From: Lachnospiraceae bacterium
GTDB taxonomy: Bacteria > Bacillota > Clostridia > Lachnospirales > Lachnospiraceae
Assembly (NCBI GenBank): GCA_910575775.1
Contig: CAJTEY010000028.1
Coordinates: 1-52,439, forward strand
Direction: 5' to 3'
Length of the DNA stretch: 52,439 bases
Each line of letters starts with the position of its first letter. Position 1 is the stretch's first letter. Below, piece by piece: positions 1-7,682 of this stretch. Both the position numbers and the translations under genes were made by a program. The notes beneath the pieces were generated by a model that did no database searches, was not told the DNA's origin, and saw only the letters and a program-made list of their open reading frames with translations.

Positions 1-202
1 TTTTAATAAGCTTACAGATGCTGTTTTTCTTGAACATATGGATACCTCGCAATCAATAAGATAATTAATTGCGGGGCAACATTTTTCGGCGTACCTGTCA
101 AGTGTTTTTATTAAATTTTTTGAATTTTTTTCTGCTGTGTAAGAAGGAGTAACTATGGCTTAAGTTGACGACATTGTTGCCCCCTAAGAACCCCCATTCC
201 GG

Positions 203-661
203 CTATCCGCCAAAACTGAAATCGAGGAACTCATTCTCCTCCGGTTCCTCTGTTTCAGCCTCCCCGCCTTTTTGCAAAATACCATCGCCGGAATATAATG
301 CCTGTGTCTCTCCATTGCCTTTCATATAGCTCTCCATCTGCGCACTATTTCCCATCGCCAAGATATTCTGCTGCTGCAAAAGGTAAATCCCGATAAGCTG
401 TGGCAGGTTGCCAAGCACTTTCTGTTCCACCTTTTCCACGATCCTGTCCGCAAAGGCATCCTCTTTTTCCCTTGTTTCCAGATACGGATCATCCGATATT
501 GCCAAATGCCTGTCATAAAAATCATTGACTGCCTGAATGATAAAGTCATTCTGCGAGGGAAATGCACTGACAGCTTCTGAATGAAGTATTTCCCATGCCC
601 GTCTGTCAGCCTCCTTTTCCTCATAAAACCGCACATTGCGGTTACGGATATTTCCTGTCAT
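203..661 (-). CDS. ParR-like plasmid segregation adaptor
   Basis: A 152-residue protein directly downstream of a ParM-like actin gene, the usual place for the centromere-binding adaptor ParR. The N-terminal 50 residues are basic and include a ribbon-helix-helix-like stretch (VRFYEEKEADRRAWEIL, then FIIQAVNDFY). The C-terminal 30 residues are acidic and end in FLDFSFGG, similar in style to the short C-terminal peptide with which ParR proteins contact ParM filaments. The start at 661 is preceded by GAAGGTG at a normal distance. The role is inferred from context and general architecture; no residue proves DNA binding. It probably belongs to the integrated element that occupies the left end of the window. 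Confidence 0.7.
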   Translation of the reverse strand: MTGNIRNRNVRFYEEKEADRRAWEILHSEAVSAFPSQNDFIIQAVNDFYDRHLAISDDPYLETREKEDAFADRIVEKVEQKVLGNLPQLIGIYLLQQQNILAMGNSAQMESYMKGNGETQALYSGDGILQKGGEAETEEPEENEFLDFSFGG

Positions 662-754
662 TCCTGCACCTTCTTTCTAACTGCACTTTTTATTTCCGCG
701 AGCAATGAGCCAACCGACCATGCTTGCATGGGCATTTGGCGAATGCCGCGAGAG

Positions 755-1708
755 TCAAATACCCCGCCTTTTTGGTATTTGACTGTGCCGCAAAATCATG
801 TAACAGTAATATTCATATCCCTTTGCAGTCGCACAAATATCGTGATTAAAATGCGTCCTCTCCCGATTATATTCCCCAACAGCTTCCACGATTCTTGCAC
901 CGCCGCCCATAAAGTGAAGCTGCATAAGGCTTTCATTGTACTCATAATCCTTCAGCTTCTGAAAGATCTCCTGTACATAGGAAACTGCTGCTTCTTTCAT
1001 AAGTGAGGCATAAGGCTCTGCAATATCCGTTTCCCCTGTTCTCAGATAATTTTCAATGACCTCGTTCATCAGGTTTGTCCCCGTTTCGTCCAACACCTTA
1101 TTGCGGATACGCTGTATGCACTGGAAAACACCGAGCTTCTCTGTCCATGATTTACTCTCCATCGCCCTGCCATTGTTTAAATACATGATATTCATTGTTC
1201 CGTTGCCAATGTCGGCAAGTAAATTCATCCCTTTAAAATCTTTCAAGTTTTCCGCCACCGCGGAATAGCACTGTGGCATGACTGTACATCCGGCAATCTC
1301 AACCTCGTACTGTCTGTCTTTATAACGAAACTGCACAATCTTGTTCTGCATCAGATATTGGCGGAAGGATTCTCTCTGCGCCTGCACCCACTTCAACGGA
1401 AGTCCTGCGGCAAGATGCACTCTGGCAGAGGTTAATTCCCTTGCATTCAGTTCTTTTGCTATTGCCGCAAGCGTCAGGATATAATTATCATCATCTGACT
1501 GCTTTTCAGCGATAAAGCTCTTATGACCTTCCCCGATAATGTAGAAATATCCGTCATACTCCAGATAATCCTTACTGAAAGTTGGCGCTTTCTCACTCTT
1601 AATCAGTGCGGTTGGAAATACCCTGTGTGCTGTTTTGATATTTCCATATCCATGATCAATTCCTAAGATCAATGTTCCATTCATGTTATATTCTCTTATA
1701 TTCGCCAT
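755..1708 (-). CDS. ParM/StbA-family actin-like ATPase
   Basis: A 317-residue actin-fold ATPase of the ParM/StbA type, which forms filaments that push plasmid or element copies apart. The phosphate-1 loop is visible near residue 15 (LGIDHGYGNIKTA), phosphate-2 near residue 165 (LLADIGNGTMNIMYL) and the adenosine motif near residue 265 (LHFMGGGARIV). Length fits the family (about 320). The start at 1708 has GAGAGGG eight bases upstream. It lies upstream of the ParR-like gene with a gap of about 90 bases. Actin-type partition genes are common cargo of large conjugative elements in Lachnospiraceae, so this need not mean a free plasmid. Confidence 0.85.
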   Translation of the reverse strand: MANIREYNMNGTLILGIDHGYGNIKTAHRVFPTALIKSEKAPTFSKDYLEYDGYFYIIGEGHKSFIAEKQSDDDNYILTLAAIAKELNARELTSARVHLAAGLPLKWVQAQRESFRQYLMQNKIVQFRYKDRQYEVEIAGCTVMPQCYSAVAENLKDFKGMNLLADIGNGTMNIMYLNNGRAMESKSWTEKLGVFQCIQRIRNKVLDETGTNLMNEVIENYLRTGETDIAEPYASLMKEAAVSYVQEIFQKLKDYEYNESLMQLHFMGGGARIVEAVGEYNRERTHFNHDICATAKGYEYYCYMILRHSQIPKRRGI

Positions 1709-1802
1709 AATTTTTCCCTCTCTTTTTTATAATGTTTTTTGCGCCGATTTTTGCTGCGTGTAAACGCAGAATCTACCTTACAAAAATCGTGTGCATCAAT
1801 AT

Positions 1803-2204
1803 TTAGTGATAACAGTAGACAATATCTTGAAGAACCACTTCCTCTGCCATTGCCTTAGCCTGTTCCCGAAGCTGCCACATTTCCATTGTAGAATCTGGAT
1901 TCTCCGGTTTATGCTTCTGTAAATACTGCTGCATAATCCTGTCCAACAATTCATTTGCTTCTTCATTGATTTCTTCCGCTTTTTGTTTCAGCTGCCCTAA
2001 ACGAACCAGATGATAATATCTATCCGACTGGTTTTCTTTCAGATACTTTTTCCATAAATCTCCGTATTTTCCTGAAAAAGTATCCTGTATTGTTTCTGTT
2101 TCTTCTTCGCCAATACGGATATTGGGATATAAGATACCGTCTTTTTCTGTGTAAGTGCCACCCATTTGTTCAAATATCGATAATTCTTCTTTTTTCCTAC
2201 CCAT
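1803..2204 (-). CDS. TnpV-like transposon-encoded protein
   Basis: A 133-residue protein beginning MGRKKEELSIFEQMGGTYTE and continuing with a predicted helical, charged C-terminal half. The opening SIFEQMGGTYTEKDGILYPN is the signature of the small TnpV proteins found in Clostridial transposons and conjugative elements. Their biochemical role is not established; they are not transposases. A longer frame extends to 2288, but the start at 2204 is chosen because GGAGG sits eight bases upstream and the family begins there. It follows parB by 28 bases on the same strand, so the two are probably co-transcribed. Confidence 0.75.
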   Translation of the reverse strand: MGRKKEELSIFEQMGGTYTEKDGILYPNIRIGEEETETIQDTFSGKYGDLWKKYLKENQSDRYYHLVRLGQLKQKAEEINEEANELLDRIMQQYLQKHKPENPDSTMEMWQLREQAKAMAEEVVLQDIVYCYH

Positions 2205-2232
2205 AACTTTATCCTCCAATCTTCTGTTTCTA

Positions 2233-3186
2233 TCATGATTTTTCCGCTCTTTTAGCTGAACAGTTATGAATACCTGTCTGTTTTTCATGCCAATCCCTGA
2301 CCAGCTTTTCTATCAGTTCCACTTTTTGCTTTGGTGTGAAATCTGCGGGAAAATATTGCGATAATGAATCTGCCCTAATTTTAATCTGTTCTCTCTGATT
2401 TGCTTTTTCCTCTCCCAAAATATCATACATTTTATCCATATCAATCCCCTCTGACTGACTCAGGCGTTTCATCCGGTTTGCCTGTGAAAGAGACGGTGTA
2501 CACTGCTCCAAATCCATTACCGCATGAAGTTCATACTGTTCCTCTTCTTTCAAATAAGAAAGTTCTACCGCTATAGTAAACGCTATTTTCCCTTCATCCA
2601 CCATATCAAGGATTTTTGGAATAAGATTTGTCAGACGGATATACCTTGCGATCTGGTTCCGGCTCTCCCCAACCTGTTTTGCTAAAAGCTCATCCGAACG
2701 AAGTATGGGCTTTCCGTTTTCTCCCACATCCTTTGACAGCTTCGTCCCAACTTGGGACAAAGTATCAGTGAATTTCTTTCCCTGCTGCTTCATGGCTTCC
2801 AGCTTCATTTTATAGGCATAAGCTTTCTCACTGGGCTTGATATGCTCCCGCTGTAAATTACTGTCCACCATCGCGATTGTCGCTTCTACATCATCCATCT
2901 GCACAATCATCACAGGAACCGTATCTATGCCTGCCCATTCGCTGGCCGCTTTTCTTCTGTGCCCTGCGATGATTTCATACCCTGATCCAATTGGGTTTGG
3001 TCTTACAATCAAGGGCACAAGCACTCCCTTATCCTCAATACTCTTTGATAATTCAAAAAGGTGCATATCATGCTCTACCTTGAACGGATGCCCCTGAAAA
3101 TCATGCAGTTCGCTGATCTTTACATTTTCCGTCTGTACATTGTGGTCGAAAATCCCACATATACTCTTTTTACTTGTCTGCTCCAT
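2233..3186 (-). CDS. ParB/RepB/Spo0J-family partition protein
   Basis: A 317-residue ParB-family protein. The N-terminal ParB/Srx-like domain shows the CTP-binding GHRRKAASEWAG motif near residue 75 and the following NLQREHIKPSEKA. A helix-turn-helix region sits near 165-190 (LAKQVGESRNQIARYIRLTNL). The C-terminal third is charged and probably mediates dimer contacts. No partner ParA is visible nearby; only ParM/ParR. Start at 3186 follows an AGGAGGACAAACAG site. This kind of solo ParB next to ParM and TnpV is typical of integrated conjugative elements and different from the chromosomal parAB pair near oriC. Confidence 0.85.
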   Translation of the reverse strand: MEQTSKKSICGIFDHNVQTENVKISELHDFQGHPFKVEHDMHLFELSKSIEDKGVLVPLIVRPNPIGSGYEIIAGHRRKAASEWAGIDTVPVMIVQMDDVEATIAMVDSNLQREHIKPSEKAYAYKMKLEAMKQQGKKFTDTLSQVGTKLSKDVGENGKPILRSDELLAKQVGESRNQIARYIRLTNLIPKILDMVDEGKIAFTIAVELSYLKEEEQYELHAVMDLEQCTPSLSQANRMKRLSQSEGIDMDKMYDILGEEKANQREQIKIRADSLSQYFPADFTPKQKVELIEKLVRDWHEKQTGIHNCSAKRAEKS

Positions 3187-3520
3187 CTGTTTGTCCTCCT
3201 ACTTTTTAATTTGATTATTAAGGTGTCTGATGAATGCTGGCAATTTTAAATCAAAAAGACCGCCTGCTCCACACCATAAGGATATAGAAAACAAGCGGTC
3301 TAAATGCGAACCAAACATTCGCATGACTTACCTATTATTCAGTTGTTGATAAAATTTTTCTGTAATGATTGAGTTTGTGAACTATACATTTTTGTGTCCA
3401 CTCATACGAGTTCCATAACTACGGACACTTTAATCTCGTGAGAAATCTCTTTTTTCTTTCCAATTTCAGGTGTTCGGTTAAACTTAAAAATCCTCGCAAA
3501 GTGCGTAAATTCAAGGATTT
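3187..3520. other. Element-chromosome junction region with three dyads
   Basis: A gene-free stretch between parB of the mobile element and the stop codon of rlmD. It holds three short dyads: agaccgc/gcggtct (3257-3263 with 3295-3301), tgcgaa/ttcgca (3305-3310 with 3318-3323) and gtgtcc/ggacac (3394-3399 with 3423-3428). Just after the rlmD stop, on the minus strand, aaatcct and aggattt with a following T run could act as a terminator. One attachment site of the element is expected near or inside the last rlmD codons. No integrase gene and no second copy of an att repeat is visible in the window, so the exact boundary cannot be drawn. Confidence 0.45.
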
Positions 3521-5131
3521 CTACAAATCCTTCCTTTGTAGACAACATGCGACTTCCACATGCCCTGTATGCCCAAACTGGTCTACAGCCCTCACCCTCT
3601 TAAGCTCATACCCTCCCCCACACAGCACCTTCAGATCCCTCGCCAGCGTTGCCGGGGCACAGCTCACATAGACAATCCGCTCTGGCTGCATTGCCAACAT
3701 GGTTTCCAGACACTTTTCGTCGCAGCCTTTCCGGGGGGGATCCACTACAATCACATCCGGATGGCGCATCTGTTCCAGCACCTGGCGCCCTTCGATTTCT
3801 GGCTCTCCGCCTTCCTCCGCGGTCTTTAGGCCGACGGGGCCGCCCTGCCTCCATGTTCCCTGCCCGTTATAAAACGCAGGCAGCACTTCTTCCGCCTTCC
3901 CTACTAAAAATTCCGCATTGGTAATCTGGTTCCTGCGGGCGTTCTCTTTCGCATCCTCGATTGCCTGGGGCACAATCTCCACGCCGTATACCTGTTTCGC
4001 ACGTTTTGCCATAAAGAGAGAGATCGTCCCGATACCGCAGTACAAATCCCACACAGTCTCCTCCCCGGTCAGTCCCGCATATTCCAGCGCAAGCCCGTAA
4101 AGTTTCTCGGTCTGCCGTGGATTCACCTGATAAAAAGACAGCGGTGAAATCCGAAACGTGACTTTCTCTTTGCCGTGCACGCTCCTGTCTTCTGCGTTGA
4201 CGGCCTCTCTGAGCTCTGCCGTATCCAGCACTCTGAGGCTGTCCTCGATCCAGCCGCCGCCCCAAAGTACCCGTGTTTCCTTCCCCATAATTACATTTGT
4301 CTTTTCGCAATTCATATTGATAGAAATACTGGCAATTCTTTTCTCCGGCATGTTCCCTTCTCCGGCCGCAAACGGCCTGCCGTCATCTGTAAAAGCCGCC
4401 TCTAATCGCTCTCCCGTCAGCTTTTCCACCAGCCTGTCTTCCTCGGGCAGCTTCTTCCCGTTAATCACAAGGCACACCATGATTTCCCCGGATGCAAACC
4501 CCGTGCGGATCAGTACATGCCGCACCAGTCCTTCTCCTGTATTTTCCCGGTAAGCACTTACACCATTTTCTTTCATATAAGAGAGAACCGCCTCCAAAAC
4601 CACCTGGTTTTCAGGCGGCCCCAGCGGACAGTCCGTGTTGGCAATAATATTGTGGGTCCTGCCTGCATAAAAGCCGGCGACAAGGTTTCCGGCTCTGTCA
4701 TATCCCACGGGATACTGCGCCTTATTTCGGTAATGCCACGGTTCCTCCATCCCGACAATCGGTTCCATGACAGCGCTGATCTGCTCGGGTGAAAACCCGC
4801 CGATCCGCTGCAAATGATTGCGTACTTTATTCTGTTTATAGGCAAGCTGCCTCTCATAACTCATGGCCTGAATCTGACAGCCGCCACATTGTCTGTGAAA
4901 GGGGCATTTCGGATCCACACGAAAAGGAGAAGGCGTCACCACCTTCTCTACTCTCGCATAACCATAGTTTTTCTTACATTTGGTAATCCGCGCTTCAATG
5001 ATGTCCCCGATCACAGCGTCTTTTACAAACAAAGTATAACCATCCGCTTTGCCGATGCCTTCGCCGTCATTCCCAATATCTTCTATCGTGACTGTCACAA
5101 TATCATTCTTTTTATAATTATCACCCTGCAT
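3521..5131 (-). CDS. rlmD: 23S rRNA (uracil-C5)-methyltransferase RlmD/TrmA family
   Basis: A 536-residue S-adenosylmethionine-dependent RNA m5U methyltransferase. An N-terminal TRAM domain (residues 1-65) is followed by the iron-sulfur motif CPFHRQCGGC (Cys-x5-Cys-x2-Cys) with the fourth cysteine in NTDCPLG. The SAM-binding region reads VWDLYCGIGTISLF. The catalytic end shows VVDPPRKGCD and YVSCAPATLARDL, where the Cys is the nucleophile; the usual Asn after it is Ala here. It is somewhat longer than the 450-460 residues usual in Firmicutes because of an insertion between residues 420 and 455. The downstream yhaM-like gene on the same strand lies only 11 bases upstream of the start, so the two form a unit. 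The 3' end adjoins the mobile element. Confidence 0.9.
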   Translation of the reverse strand: MQGDNYKKNDIVTVTIEDIGNDGEGIGKADGYTLFVKDAVIGDIIEARITKCKKNYGYARVEKVVTPSPFRVDPKCPFHRQCGGCQIQAMSYERQLAYKQNKVRNHLQRIGGFSPEQISAVMEPIVGMEEPWHYRNKAQYPVGYDRAGNLVAGFYAGRTHNIIANTDCPLGPPENQVVLEAVLSYMKENGVSAYRENTGEGLVRHVLIRTGFASGEIMVCLVINGKKLPEEDRLVEKLTGERLEAAFTDDGRPFAAGEGNMPEKRIASISINMNCEKTNVIMGKETRVLWGGGWIEDSLRVLDTAELREAVNAEDRSVHGKEKVTFRISPLSFYQVNPRQTEKLYGLALEYAGLTGEETVWDLYCGIGTISLFMAKRAKQVYGVEIVPQAIEDAKENARRNQITNAEFLVGKAEEVLPAFYNGQGTWRQGGPVGLKTAEEGGEPEIEGRQVLEQMRHPDVIVVDPPRKGCDEKCLETMLAMQPERIVYVSCAPATLARDLKVLCGGGYELKRVRAVDQFGHTGHVEVACCLQRKDL

Positions 5132-5142
5132 AAATTGCCCCT

Positions 5143-6099
5143 TTATTCCAGACTCGTTCCGCGCAGATTCGACTCAAACAGCCTGTTAAATCCAAGCCAT
5201 CCCGTCTCCTTGCTGTTTTCCAGGATTTCCGCAAAGGTTTCCATCTTGGCATCTACATTGTCAGCAAAATTTAGTGCCACTGCCTCCACAATTGCCGGCT
5301 TCTTTGGCGAACCGAACTCGTACTCTCCGTGATGGGAGAGAATACAGTGTTTCAATTCATTGGCAAGCAGCGGCGGAAAACCATCTATCTCCCTTACTTT
5401 CTCTCCGATCATCTCACTGCCAATCACAATATGTCCAAGAAACTGCCCATCATCCGTATAATCATTTTGCGGGAACAGCGACAGCTCCTTTGTTTTTCCA
5501 ATATCATGACAGATCGCTGCCGTGATCAGCAGATCCCTGTTTAGCACAGGGTACTGTGTACAAAAATAATCGCTAAGCTTCGCCACTGCCAGCGTATGCT
5601 GCAGCAGGCCGCCCACAAACCCGTGATGCACCGTCTTAGCCGCTGAAGACAGCCGGAAAGCTTTTATAAATGCTTCATCCTTTACGAAAAATGCCTCCAG
5701 AAGCTGATGCAGATAGGGATTTTTGACACTTGCCACCAATTCCAGAAGCTCTTTCATCATATCTTCCACTTTGAACTTGCTGACGGGAAGATACTCCGAC
5801 GGATCATATTCTCCCTCCCTGCATTTACGCACACGTTTCACATTTACCTGCAAGGCTCCCTGGAAACTGGTCACATCACCATACACTTCTATGTAATCCA
5901 TACTGTCAAAATCTTCTATCCCCGCATTGTTTGGATCCCATATCTTCGCGTCTATGGTGCCCGTCTTGTCCTGCAAAATCACATTGTCATAAGGCTTCCC
6001 GTTTTTTGTTACCGCCGACTGCTTATGCTTACAAAGGTAAACCTCAAACATTCTGTCACTTTCCTTGTAATCCTTGATATATTTCATTTTTCTTCCCAT
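5143..6099 (-). CDS. YhaM-type 3'-5' exoribonuclease (OB fold plus HD domain)
   Basis: A 318-residue protein with an N-terminal OB-fold nucleic-acid-binding domain (residues 15-95, including IDAKIWDPNN and GDVTSFQGALQVNV) and a C-terminal HD phosphohydrolase-type domain. Metal ligands are seen as HHGFVGGLLQHT, AAICHDIGKT and LSHHGEY. This order and length match the YhaM family, a 3'-5' exoribonuclease of Gram-positive bacteria. Two start codons are possible, at 6099 or at 6087 (MKYIKDYKE); the second has GGAAG five bases upstream and may be the real one. It overlaps nothing and is followed by rlmD after 11 bases. Confidence 0.85.
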   Translation of the reverse strand: MGRKMKYIKDYKESDRMFEVYLCKHKQSAVTKNGKPYDNVILQDKTGTIDAKIWDPNNAGIEDFDSMDYIEVYGDVTSFQGALQVNVKRVRKCREGEYDPSEYLPVSKFKVEDMMKELLELVASVKNPYLHQLLEAFFVKDEAFIKAFRLSSAAKTVHHGFVGGLLQHTLAVAKLSDYFCTQYPVLNRDLLITAAICHDIGKTKELSLFPQNDYTDDGQFLGHIVIGSEMIGEKVREIDGFPPLLANELKHCILSHHGEYEFGSPKKPAIVEAVALNFADNVDAKMETFAEILENSKETGWLGFNRLFESNLRGTSLE

Positions 6100-6144
6100 C
6101 CTTTCCTGCTCACCTCAAATTATAAAATTCAACCCGGCCAGAGA

Positions 6145-7536
6145 TCACCAGCTCCCCAACGTTACATCCACGCTCATCTCATGTCCCTGCCTTGTCAGCG
6201 TGACAGTGAGAACATCGCCCGGTTTCGACGACTGCAAAATTCCCAGAAGCTCACTGTAAGTCGTTATCTCCGTATTCCCCACTCTGGTAACCACATCACC
6301 GCTCTGGATTCCGGCCACCATGGCTGGTGAATCAATTTCAATCTCTCGGATATATGTGCCGGCCGGCGTGTTAATTTGTGCATCTTCAATGGCCGCCTTT
6401 GGCACATCCGCCCCATGCACGCCCAGATATGCGCGCTCTTTATTGTTGGACATCTGCTCGATCGTGCGCTTTAACTCCGTGATGCCATAGGCGGTGAGCA
6501 GATTGCTCATATCATTTCCGGTATTGACATTATCTATAATACCGATCACCATGCCTTTTAAATTAATCAATACACCCGTTGCATTGCGGCTCCCGTAAAT
6601 GTCCGTGGTAATCCGCTTATAGGCAGAGTCTGGACGGTCAATCACTGTTCCAGTGGAAGTCACCATGCCATAGCTGATGGAACCGCCGGTACCCAGAGGA
6701 CTTCCCAGCGCCACCACCGGCGTTCCCAGCAGATTGATGTTGGAACTGCCCAACTCCGCGATATCGATCTGCTCCATCGTTCCACTGCTGATCGCAGAGA
6801 GCGGCACCGACAAAATCGCCAGTCCTGTGTTCTCATCCTTCTGCACAAGATCCGCCTCCACCTGCGTCTGGTCACAGAAAGTCACCTCAATACTGTCCGC
6901 CCCGTTTAAGCTTCCCGCACTGACTAAAATAAGCAGGGCTTTCTCGTTGTTGGCCACAATCACACCGGAAGCCGACGCAACATTTTCATAGATATTATTA
7001 AACCAGTCGACATCGGAAGTAACACCCGCCACAGTGACCATCTCACGGTTCACTTCCTCCGTCAGCTTTCTCATCTCTTCATAAACCGACTGGTAATCTT
7101 CGAGCGTAAACTCCGTGTCTACCTGGGACAGTACTTCCTGAATCTGCTCATCTACCATTTCCAGATCCACCGGATCAGGTGTCTGCGCTTCGACATCCTC
7201 CTCCTTAACCAGCATGTCCTCCGGCTTCATTTCCTCGATCGGTGTCTCCTCGGGAAATGCCACCTCTTTCGGCTCTTCCTCCGGGTAAAGGCGGTTGCTG
7301 ATCACCGGCTCAAGCACTAAAAATGTAAAACATGCCACCAGACCAAATACCACAGCCATAACCGCAGTTATTACTGTTCTGCGAAGAAGCTTTTTCTTAT
7401 TCACGGGCTTTTGTTTGATTTTTTCCCGCATAAACTCCGTCTGCACAGAAGGTGTGTACTCCGCCTGTTCTTTGACCGGCTCTTTCCCCTCAAAGTTTTG
7501 CCCTATACCGCTCTGTTCTTTTTCCTGTTTCATCAT
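6145..7536 (-). CDS. HtrA/S1C-like PDZ membrane protein lacking the catalytic triad
   Basis: A 463-residue protein with a basic cytoplasmic N terminus, one membrane helix near residues 53-75, an acidic linker, a trypsin-like S1C domain and a C-terminal PDZ domain (YLGVHGADV to the end). The protease fold is recognisable (SGVIVANNEKA, LGTPVVALGSPLGTGGSISYG, MVIGIID), but the three active-site positions are replaced. The TNNHV histidine region reads LLILVSAGSL, the TDLAVL aspartate position reads NTGLAIL, and GNSGGP reads RNATGVL with Ala for Ser. It is therefore predicted to be a pseudoprotease: an extracytoplasmic sensor, scaffold or chaperone. Start at 7536 is preferred over a TTG at 7545 because AGAGGA sits about ten bases upstream. 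Confidence 0.85.
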   Translation of the reverse strand: MMKQEKEQSGIGQNFEGKEPVKEQAEYTPSVQTEFMREKIKQKPVNKKKLLRRTVITAVMAVVFGLVACFTFLVLEPVISNRLYPEEEPKEVAFPEETPIEEMKPEDMLVKEEDVEAQTPDPVDLEMVDEQIQEVLSQVDTEFTLEDYQSVYEEMRKLTEEVNREMVTVAGVTSDVDWFNNIYENVASASGVIVANNEKALLILVSAGSLNGADSIEVTFCDQTQVEADLVQKDENTGLAILSVPLSAISSGTMEQIDIAELGSSNINLLGTPVVALGSPLGTGGSISYGMVTSTGTVIDRPDSAYKRITTDIYGSRNATGVLINLKGMVIGIIDNVNTGNDMSNLLTAYGITELKRTIEQMSNNKERAYLGVHGADVPKAAIEDAQINTPAGTYIREIEIDSPAMVAGIQSGDVVTRVGNTEITTYSELLGILQSSKPGDVLTVTLTRQGHEMSVDVTLGSW

Positions 7537-7600
7537 GAATACCAATTCCTCTTTTACGGAAAACAGACAAATATCTCAGTTTCATAAATAAGTATACAAA

Positions 7601-7629
7601 AAAATCCGCATTTTAACAATGCGGATTTT
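7601..7629 (-). terminator. Intrinsic terminator after the AAA-ATPase gene
   Basis: Twelve-base arms aaaatccgcatt and aatgcggatttt enclose a five-base loop, with T runs on both sides. On the minus strand it ends the transcript of the gene at 7683-9266 and separates it from the HtrA-like gene; the symmetry means it could act in both directions. Confidence 0.8.
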
Positions 7630-7682
7630 TCATACCCTGTACAAGCTTTAAAATATCATGTTTCTACAGAAACTTTAGGCAG

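Noticed and set aside
151..162. ATG behind AAGGAGT on the plus strand
   Set aside because: The frame is ATG GCT TAA, only two codons; not a gene, though it may be a leader remnant.
73..183. Inverted repeat ggggcaaca / tgttgcccc near the left end
   Set aside because: Nine bases about 95 bases apart in an AT-rich gap; no transposase or integrase next to it, so I cannot call it a terminal repeat or att site.
3733..3739. G run of seven inside rlmD
   Set aside because: It is on the non-coding strand, short, and in a conserved housekeeping gene; it is not part of the G-tract set.
3560..4792. Several plus-strand and alternative-frame ORFs over rlmD
   Set aside because: Shadows of the real gene: no RBS, no recognisable domains, and rlmD motifs are unambiguous.
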